Of a DNA stretch of 64,000 nt, positions 56,561 through 64,000 are shown one piece after another. How positions within the stretch are numbered: position 1 is the first letter of the stretch; the number at the start of each line of letters is the position of its first letter. The stretch spans positions 13,020,821-13,084,820 of the forward strand of contig JAJEKV010000002.1 of NCBI GenBank assembly GCA_021234155.1, read 5' to 3'. The notes under the pieces are model-generated. The model did not search any database. It saw only the letters and a program-made list of their open reading frames with translations, and was not told the origin of the DNA. Origin of the DNA: Isoetes taiwanensis. Its lineage: Eukaryota > Streptophyta > Lycopodiopsida > Isoetales > Isoetaceae. Position numbers and translations under genes: made by a program.

Positions 56561-58138
56561 TGTGACGCCCACATATTTATACGCCTTTTTAAGCATAAAT
56601 ACGCGACACGTCACTATGAATAATTAATGGCACATTAATTATTCATAAGCTAAGGTTAGCTATGTTAATAATTAAATCTAAAGGTGGAAACCTAACCTTA
56701 AACCCTAATTCGAATTTAAGGCTTAATCTAATATTAAAAGGGCCTAAAATACCAAATTAGTAATCTTAGCCAACCCGAGAATCACACCGCCCAAATCGAT
56801 TGGGCAAGGTAGGGTTTCCATTTTGGACACCCAAATTAGGGCTTTGTGCCCCAATTCGAATTAGGAGTAATTGGAGATGGGGAGGAGGAGTGGCAGCCGT
56901 GCACCCTTTAGCAAATCGAGATGGAGCCATCCCAAGCCCGATTCAACTTAGTCCAGAGCTTAGCCGTGTTATTCAGAGGGTAGCCCCTGGGCATTTGTGG
57001 TGTGTATTTCTTCTGCTTCTCCGTGTTCTCTACGTGCTTTAATTGTAGGAACTAACCCTTCATTGCAAAGGTGAGTTCTCTTTATCTCCGATTCGATACT
57101 TGCTCTTAAATGATGGATTGATAGTTCTTTGCATAGTATTACTCTTGAAATGGGGAATTACGGGGGTAGAGACCTCTCGAGCCCATGTATTGTAGTATGC
57201 TCCTAGATAGAGCCCCTCAGATTATCCCATTAGTTGCGGCCTGCACAAGAGCCCACCGGGTCATAGATGCTATGGTAATGGCTTAGCACCGCACAAGGAA
57301 CACAAAGGGTGAAGTGGAGGTGGGTCTTGCACGAACATAAAAGGCTCACCCCTGACTCCTATATAGCGAGCTAGACCTGATAGCCGGTCACGAGAGGGGC
57401 GGGTATGGGTCCGACACTCCGGTGGGAAGGTGTGACCCGTATGGGGCACCTTGCACTTTTGAGTAGATTTAGGCGAGTAAGTCGGCACGGATGCTGGGTC
57501 GCCCGATGCGGGCATATTCTCTAGCTCGCCCATGGAGCCACCGTGATTCCGAAGGGGGGCCTTCCACGACCGCCTCATCGGACCGGGACTTCATGAACCC
57601 CAGAGTAGGCTCAGCAGGGTGATGCCCCCGAGCCCGCGTCTCCTAAGGCTATAGCGACGCCATGGCGTGGGTGACCCATCCGCAAAGTGTGCACCTGGAG
57701 GGGCGGATGGAGTGGACAACCCTAGCCAATGTTCTATGCCGCCCAACGCCATGTCAAGATTCTCCGTCACTGATCTCTTGAGGCCTAGCCGTCAATCGAT
57801 CCTCACCGAGTCTCGAATCCGGGTAGAACCATGGGTTTGGGGTGTTTTCTAGGTTTAGATGCATATTCTTTGCCGTTGGTATTTGATGGATATGCCACCC
57901 TTCGTGGTGGTTATTTATACGTGATTTATGCGGTGCTAACCCTTGTATTCACGCTCACACGTAGGAGCCCCATTGAAGGGGCGAATGAATGACCCTTTTC
58001 TTCAGGTCCTTCTTCGGGCATCATATTATAGATGGCCCAAATAGGCGGAGGGTTCCCTGCTCTTGGCGAGTGGGTCGCCATGGAGGGGAAAGTCCTCTCG
58101 ATGTATAAATCCGAGGGTCGATATGTTCGTGGAGCCAC
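56561..58138 (+). repeat. 3' LTR of the 10.3-kb element
   Basis: 1578 bp, TGTGACGCCCACATATTT...GGAGCCA(C). The first 200 bp are almost identical to the left LTR, while the middle differs by many short indels. Confidence 0.8.
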
Positions 58139-58382
58139 GAGGATATCCAAAAATAGTGTCAAGAATGAACCAATATGACAAATAAGAACCTTAGATTGCA
58201 AAAAGCACTTTTGCCCCCCTTGAAAATGTAGGCAAATATCACGATCAGGATTGAGATATCGAGATGGGGATTGAAGAAAGTGTCGATGTAGAACCAATTT
58301 TTTGCTTGAAAACTTTTGGAGATGCTTGAAAAGAGAACAAAGGATGATCATGAGCCTAAGAAACCCCAAGATGAGGCGCCGT

Positions 58383-58596
58383 TGTTGATATTTGGGGTTC
58401 TTGGCATGCACCTTGCAGCAAGAGTCCATGATTCACGGATGCCACAAGGCCACAAATGCTCATGGATCAACAAAAGAAGGTGGGAAGAAACTCCAAGAAC
58501 AAGAACAACGAAAGAATGAACAAAAAAACAGAATCCTATTGATGCTCCAAAAGGAGGTGCTCCAAAACGCGAGCAAAAACCTAAACAATGATCGAA
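58383..58596 (-). repeat. Truncated 5' LTR copy of the outer element
   Basis: 214 bp matching 44112-44325 (TGTTGATATTTGGGGTTC through CTAAACAATGA), then unrelated sequence. It anchors the right side of the outer element. Confidence 0.7.
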
Positions 58597-58689
58597 TCGA
58601 ATTCATTCTATTTGGTTGCGATCAAGGAGAAAATCCCACAATGAAATCGCCCCCATTTTTCTTTCAAGGGAAAATGCTAGCTATCGGGC

Positions 58690-58790
58690 AAAGAAGGGGG
58701 ACTCGGCCCTCCCGATCACATGTCCTGGGGATCCCATCCTCCCGATCACACCTCCGGATCCCCCACCTAGGGTAAGACTATCCTACCATC
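58690..58790. repeat. Fragment related to the right MULE terminus
   Basis: CTCCGGATCCCCCACCTAGG followed by GTAAGACTATCCT resembles CTCCGGGATCCCC...AGGGTAAGACTATCCT at the right end of the MULE (38872-38906). It is probably a remnant of another family member; no partner end or duplication was found. Confidence 0.5.
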
Positions 58791-58934
58791 TGGAGGCTTT
58801 GCTGTCCGCCTTCCCTTAGTCCTTCCGTGAGGTGAAGCCGAAAGTCCCGGGTCCGTCTGACTTGGGGAAGGATGTCGCCGCTTTAAGTTCTTCAAGATCC
58901 TCTATTCTATCCCTTGCCAAACTCTCTCACCAAA

Positions 58935-61010
58935 AATTCCACTGAGTGCCTAGGTGGTATGGTTGAATGTGAGGTGGCATGCCCTGATCCACCTTGGCAT
59001 GTTGGTTTTAGGCATGTTTGAACCACCTTGGCATGTTGGAGCCACCTTGGCATGTTTGTGGCATGTTGAGCCTAGGTGGTAGTTTTGAGCCAGCCTTGGC
59101 ATGTTTGAGCCACCTTGGAGCCTAGGTGGCTGTTTGGAGCTTCACCTGGTCATGTTGGAGTCTAGGTGGCATGTTTGACACCTTGGCATGTTGGAGCCAC
59201 CTTGGCATGTTTGTGGCATTTTGGAGCCTATGGCATGTTGGAGCCACCTTGGCATGTTCAGCCACCTTGGAGCCTAGGTGTAAGGCGTTTGATCCACCTT
59301 TGTCATGTTGGGAGCCCATATGTTTTGAGCCAATTGGCATGTTTGAGCCTAGGTGACATGTTGAGCCTAGGTGGCATGTTTGAGCCACCTTGGCATGTTT
59401 GAGCCCTCAGGTGGCATGTTGGAGCCTAGTGGCATGCGTTTGAGCCACCTTGGTACTGGCAGTTTGTTCTTGAGGTGGCATGTTGAGCCTAGGTGGTACG
59501 TTTGAGCCAATCTTTGGCATGTGTTTGAGAACGTTGGTTTAGGTGACATGTTTGAGCCAATTTGTCAAGGTTGGAGCCCAGGGTGGCATGTATGAGCCTA
59601 GGGAAGATGTTTGAGCCCACCTTTATACGTTTGAGCCCATATGTGGCATGTTGAACCTAGGTGGTGAAGGTTTGAGCCACCTTGGCAAGTTAGAGCCCAG
59701 GTGGCATGTTGAGCCACCTTTGTCATGCTGGGAGCCCAGGTATGCTGGAGCCACCTTGGCATGTTGAGCCTAGGGCGCATGTTGGAGCCCATGGCATGTT
59801 TGAGCCACCTGGCATGTTTGAGCCTAGGTTGGCTGTTGGAGCCTAGGTGGCATGTTTGAGCCTTTACCTTGGCATGTTTGAGCCTATATGTGGCATGTTG
59901 GAACCTAGTGGTATCTGAGCCACCTTGGCATGTTGGAGCCTAGGTGGCATGTTGAGCCTAGGCCGCATGGCCCGCCTACTCACCCTGCTGCCTTTCCTGA
60001 GTTTCACCCTATACGCTGGTTTCACCCATACGCTGGCTCAGGTGGCACTGCCGGGAGTCCAGATTGCCTTGGAGCTAATCCCTTGGCATGCTTGAGCTCA
60101 ACTTTGGCATGCTGGAGCCCAGGTGGCATGCCGAGTTAACACGCAAGCATTGCCTGGAGCTCAATCTCTGGCATGCTCTGGAGTTCAGGTGGCATGCCTT
60201 GACTGGGAGTTCAAGCATGCTGGAGTCCACTGCCATGCTCTGAGCAACCTTGGCATGTTGGATTTCCAGGTGGCCCTCGAGCCCGCTGCGGAGATAAGCT
60301 CTTGGAGCCCACCCATGCTGGAGCCCAGGTGGCATGCTCTTGAGTCACCCTGGCATGCTGGGATTCTGGTGGCATTGCCTGGTTTCACCTCGTGGGCACG
60401 ATTGAGCCCAGGTAGATGGCCTGAGCTCACCCTGGCACGCTGGAGCCCAGGGTGGCATGCTGAGTCCACGGATCATTTTGCCTGGAGCCCACCTTGGCAT
60501 GTTCGAGCCCAGGTGGGCATGCCGAGCCTCGCAGGTGGCATGTCTGTTTTATATCTTGGCATCTAGGGTGGCATATTGAGCCCACAGGCATGTTTGAGCC
60601 ACCTTGGCATGTTTGAACCACCTTGCATGTTTGAGCCTAGGTGGCATGTTGGCCATCTTTGGCATGTCGGAGCCTAGGTGGCATTTTGGAGCCCGCCATG
60701 CATGTTGGAGCCTAGGTGGCATGTTGTGAGCCACCTTGGCATGTTGGAGCCTGCATGGCATGTTTGAGATACCTTGGCATGTTTGAGCCTCGGTGGCATG
60801 TTGGAGCCTAGGTATGTTGGGATTCACATGGCATGTTTGAGCCACCTTGTATTGAGCCTTAGTTGGCATGTTGGAGCCCACGTGGCATGATTGAGCCACC
60901 TGTATGTTGGAGCCTAGTGGTATGTTGGGGTCTTACGGGCTGTTTGAGCCACCTTGCTGTGTTAGGAGCCCACCTTGGCATGTTAAAGTGGGTGGCATGT
61001 TTGAGTCCTT
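58935..61010. repeat. Degenerate minisatellite of about 2 kb
   Basis: Two alternating phrases, GAGCCACCTTGGCATGTT and GAGCCTAGGTGGCATGTT, repeat in irregular order with unit spacing near 20 bp and many small indels. CACCTTGG and CCTAGGTG are partly complementary, so neighbouring units can pair. Near 60000-60540 the units are more diverged (GAGCCCAGGTGGCATGC). Frames across it on both strands are artefacts. Confidence 0.9.
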
Positions 61011-61430
61011 CAAGAAATGCTCATATATGATGCCAACCCGTGTTGTCCATCTTTGTCTCTTCATATCAATGTCTTCTACAAGCTGCTGGCGATCTGATGT
61101 CTTCAAGTTTCCGGGCTTCTAGAAGCCCACACACATGTATGAAGCCAAAATGCCGCTGAAGAGTGTCAATTTGTAATGGCATGCGACAACTTGGTCATAC
61201 ATGGATTCTAGAAAACCATAAAACCACCCTAAAAACACTACCTTAAAAACAACACCTTTTAGAAAGCATCCCTTCAAAACCATAATCACTCGAGAAACAA
61301 CACATCTTTAAAAAGAAACTACGCCTCCTTAAGAAACCACAAAAATCCATGGTCTCAAGAAAACTACGATATCCGAAAACCACGCTTCAAAAGATAACCA
61401 CCGCAGGTTTTTAACCTTCAAAAACAACCA
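61011..61430. other. Gene-poor stretch after the minisatellite
   Basis: A-rich with AAACCAC/AAACAAC-type words. No gene recognised. Confidence 0.35.
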
Positions 61431-61639
61431 GAGTGTGTTTTATCATGTTTTCAACTCAGGAACAAATTTTAGTTGTAGTGTTACCTGGGTCGGTCCTACT
61501 TCATATCTCTATAAAGGTGAAACCTCACATTGAGAGTGAATCCTCATATAGCGCGGGGATTTCTATGATAACATTGAATCAGAGAACAAAATGCAAGCAA
61601 GAGAAGATTGCATCTCGGACATCATGAAATCACCTAGAA

Positions 61640-63330
61640 AAAAAAAAATGTGTCACATCATTGCCACCGATGCTTGTATTCGCTTGGTTTTACTCTCAAC
61701 CTCCAATTGTGTTTTTTATTTCTATAAATTGATCAAAATATGTCTTATGCGCATTTTATTCTCACAATGCCATGTACAAATTGATAAGAGGGCAGCTAGA
61801 AAGGCATTTAAGCAATTTACAAAACAAAAACAAGTTGAATGTGGGAAGTAACATGGCAACAACAATTAATGGAGGAGCTCTCAAAACGATCCCTAAATCC
61901 AAGCTTTGGAGTCAGTTTCGTATTACATACAAACACATTAGGTGATTTCACAAGGCAAGAACTATTTGATTATGTTAAACAATTATACAATGTCCAAATA
62001 GCTAAGAAAGGAGGTTGTGAAGGAAGCATTATAGACTTGTTCACGAAGACATATATTTGTCATTGAGAAAAATGGCTAATGGCAAGGTACATGCAATGGG
62101 TTGTCCGCGATAACTCCTATTGCAAACCTTTGCTGATTTGTTTAACATGGCTTTATACTCAAGGCTTCCGTAACAATGGTATTAACGTAACGCCACCCAT
62201 AAGGGTGGAGATAAGGATGTTACCGCGAACATCAACCATTTTGCGAGTAGTGTAATGGCAAAGTTATTTGGGCCAGGCCGGAAAAAGAAAATTAGCGGGG
62301 CCAAAGAGGGGAATAAGTACTCCGCATGTGGGCAAGGTGTTTTAGAAAGGGCATTCTACTATTGATCATCTCTTTACGACGAGTATTAAAGGTATGATGG
62401 CGAAATCGTGAAATGCTCTATATTGTTGTTGTTTTTAGACTTCACTAAGGCTTTCATCAAAGATCCGTCAGAGCACTCTCTAAAGCAAAGACTTGAATAT
62501 TTACAAGTTCCTAAAGAGCCTAAAAGGAGTTGCATGCCCGTATCATAAGGTCTTAGGCTGAGCTTTCTTTTCGGCCGATGGTACCGAAAGATGGGGAAAA
62601 GCAATATTGGGGCAAAGCAGGTTGCCCCACTATTGATGAACGGAGGAGCGATGAGGAGAGAAGTGACGAAGTGCAGAGTATGGTTTGCAAAATATGTGAT
62701 CCAAATACTTTATATGCATGACATTGTTCTTCTCTAAAACCAGCTACTGATTACAAAAGCTCCTAGACGATCTTGGTTCCTTTTGTAATGAAAAAGGATG
62801 GCAATAAAATATAGGGAAAACAAAAGTGATGGTTGTAGGGAAAAGGAGAAAACATTCAGATGCGCTTGGTGGAGATCTTGAGCAAGCAAGACCAATATAA
62901 ATAATTGCGGGGTGGAGTTTCATCGACAACTATAAATGGAATGCAGGAGTTGACAAAAGGGTTGTGGTGATAATGAGAGCTTTGAGAATAAATAATGGAG
63001 TGTGTGGAGGAATATACATACGTAAATGAAGTATAATGAAAACTTATGTTTAAAATGTTGGTACAACATGTGGTAATTATACGGGATGTTCGGCTTTGGG
63101 GACCAGGCCCGCCAAAACGAAATGGGTTTAGTATTGAAAATATTATACGTAAAAGATTTTGATGGAAGAACTTTAGTGAAAGTGCAAACACCTTACGAAA
63201 TGTTGTTGCGTGAGTATTGCGTTTTCACCATTAGAAGTGTATTAATTATGCCGTGCACTTATACTTTCGCAGAGTCCAACATCTTGAAGAGGATCAGCCT
63301 CCCGCATCTGCCCTTCAAGAGCCAATGAGG
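61640..63330 (+). pseudogene. LINE-type reverse transcriptase remnant
   Basis: Across several frames: LFLDFTKAF (62428-62454; the second Asp of the usual DFSKAFD is gone), IGAKQVAPL (about 62607; compare GVKQGCPL), YMHDIVLL (62714-62737; compare YADDIVLL, so the first catalytic Asp is His), GSFCNEKGWQ (62775), IGKTKVMVVGKRRK (62812-62853) and NYKWNAGVDK (62929). The order is that of non-LTR retrotransposon reverse transcriptases, which copy LINE RNA at the target site. Stops and frameshifts are everywhere and catalytic residues are lost. The piece at 61591-62066 may be the upstream part. The clade cannot be told. Confidence 0.65.
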
Positions 63331-64000
63331 CAACCGATATTGGATGGTACGGCCGCTATAGATTGGTTTCACAAATGGAGGACATTTTAGACATTCCTGG
63401 CATAAAGATCAGGGGATATAGTCTCATTTAAAAAGTTATCCACCAGGTTTATGGCAATTCCTTTGGTACCTGAGGTGAACTCTGGGCAATTAATTATGTG
63501 GAACAAGATTGTCTTGATATCGATGGGGCAAACAGATGTGCTTATTTCCTCAAGCTATGCCCCACCTTTGATAGAGCGTGTTTCGGCGATATCCGCATGA
63601 GCTAAGATTTTGGTCCATGCGAGAACCTAACAGGAAGGATGAACACCATGCCTGGGAATGCCTAGACGTGAAGAGGCACGCGGATGCTTTTGGATGATGC
63701 TACTTTTGTCTAGAAGTTTTGCTGATTTCTACATGCCTCCCACGCCGTTTGAGCTTACTTTCAAGCGCGGTATTTATCGGAAATGATTTTAGGACTTGAA
63801 TAACTGTGGAGGTAAAGAGGTTCATTTAGTGACGGTTTATGGCGTATTTCTTTTGTCACCTGGAATAGACCAGGGTCTCGATGGCGGCGATAATAAATCA
63901 AATCAAACTCAAAATAGAGAGTGTGTTCTACTCTGCTATTTATCGGTTCAAAGAGCAAGAACATGGTTATTCAGCAATACAACTGAACGGCGCATACCAA
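63331..64000. other. Right edge of the window, possible LINE tail
   Basis: No recognisable gene. It may continue the decayed LINE. Frames are 60-70 codons and without motifs. Confidence 0.3.

Larger units (their letters stand above)
47834..58138 (+). mobile_element. 10.3-kb LTR retrotransposon with 1.6-kb LTRs, LARD-like
   Basis: Long direct repeats at 47834-49432 and 56561-58138 both start TGTGACG. The left one is followed by TGGTATCGAGCATGG (49436), an initiator-Met primer site missing one A of the usual TGGTATCAGAGC. The right one is preceded by CCGAGGACAA...CAAGGGAGAA, a pol-end-like stretch and polypurine tract as in plant Ty3/gypsy elements. GAGGA flanks it at 47829-47833 and 58139-58143, although the right LTR then ends one base beyond CA. 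The 7.1-kb interior has no readable gag or pol, so it is either a very decayed gypsy element or a non-autonomous long-LTR type. Confidence 0.75.
44112..58596 (-). mobile_element. Outer LTR retrotransposon split by a nested element
   Basis: Inferred from the LTR at 44112-44564, its partial copy at 58383-58596 in the same orientation, and the 10.3-kb element between them. Its own interior is then 44565-47833 plus 58139-58382. No gag or pol could be read in the interior, which is full of short repeats. The right LTR copy is truncated, and the bases next to it do not form a normal primer site, so the pairing is supported but not proven. Confidence 0.5.

Noticed and set aside
58360-58382. Primer-binding site of the outer LTR element
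   Set aside because: The minus strand reads ACGGCGCCTCATCTTGG after the LTR and does not start with TGG, so no tRNA match can be claimed.
58935-61010. Possible CRISPR array or repeat protein
   Set aside because: Units are degenerate and lack unique spacers of constant length, frames are interrupted, and the context is a plant genome. A minisatellite explains it.

Overview
This window looks like nuclear DNA of a land plant, packed with transposable elements of very different ages. The evidence is two Ty1/copia elements with the plant-type initiator-Met primer site, a MULE with a SWIM-type C-terminus, a very long-LTR element with little coding capacity, L1-type LINE remnants, tRNA-derived short repeats, short TTTAGGG-type telomere-like runs, and an intron-rich leucine carboxyl methyltransferase remnant with GT/AG junctions. 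The lineage cannot be fixed. A seed-free plant is a weak guess from the transposase type at 5.2-8.6 kb. No bacterial, organellar or CRISPR features were seen.

Layout. 1-1.4 kb: minus-strand L1-type LINE ORF1, broken by stops. 2549-9428: an old cut-and-paste DNA transposon bounded by a 15-bp inverted repeat. It holds a decayed plus-strand gene with an FCP1/NIF-like HAD domain and a convergent, decayed minus-strand DDE-type transposase gene, itself hit by two smaller elements (7540-7783 with an 8-bp duplication, 5992-6594 with a 9-bp duplication). 10677-16259: a young copia element with an intact 1401-codon polyprotein, LTRs that appear identical apart from one 34-bp deletion, and a TGAGT target duplication. 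23344-28239: an older, defective copia element (TTTGC duplication) that has lost the start of its RNase H. 30366-30512: a foldback element. 34325-38911: a MULE with long GC-rich inverted repeats, a 9-bp duplication and a broken transposase. 40.0 kb: a tRNA-derived SINE-like unit. 41.8-43.4 kb: an LCMT1-like gene remnant. 44112-58596: a minus-oriented LTR element split by a 10.3-kb plus-oriented element (47834-58138) with 1.6-kb LTRs. 58.9-61.0 kb: a degenerate minisatellite of about 2 kb. 61.4-63.3 kb: plus-strand LINE reverse transcriptase remnants.

How it fits together. Little here looks like a working host gene; the LCMT1-like locus is the only recognised cellular enzyme and it carries lesions. 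The copia element at 10.7-16.3 kb is the only complete, plausibly active element. Many stops in the older coding remnants are one C-to-T or G-to-A change away from Gln, Arg or Trp codons, as expected if methylated, silenced transposons decay by cytosine deamination. Coordinates of decayed genes are approximate, and frames were joined by eye.
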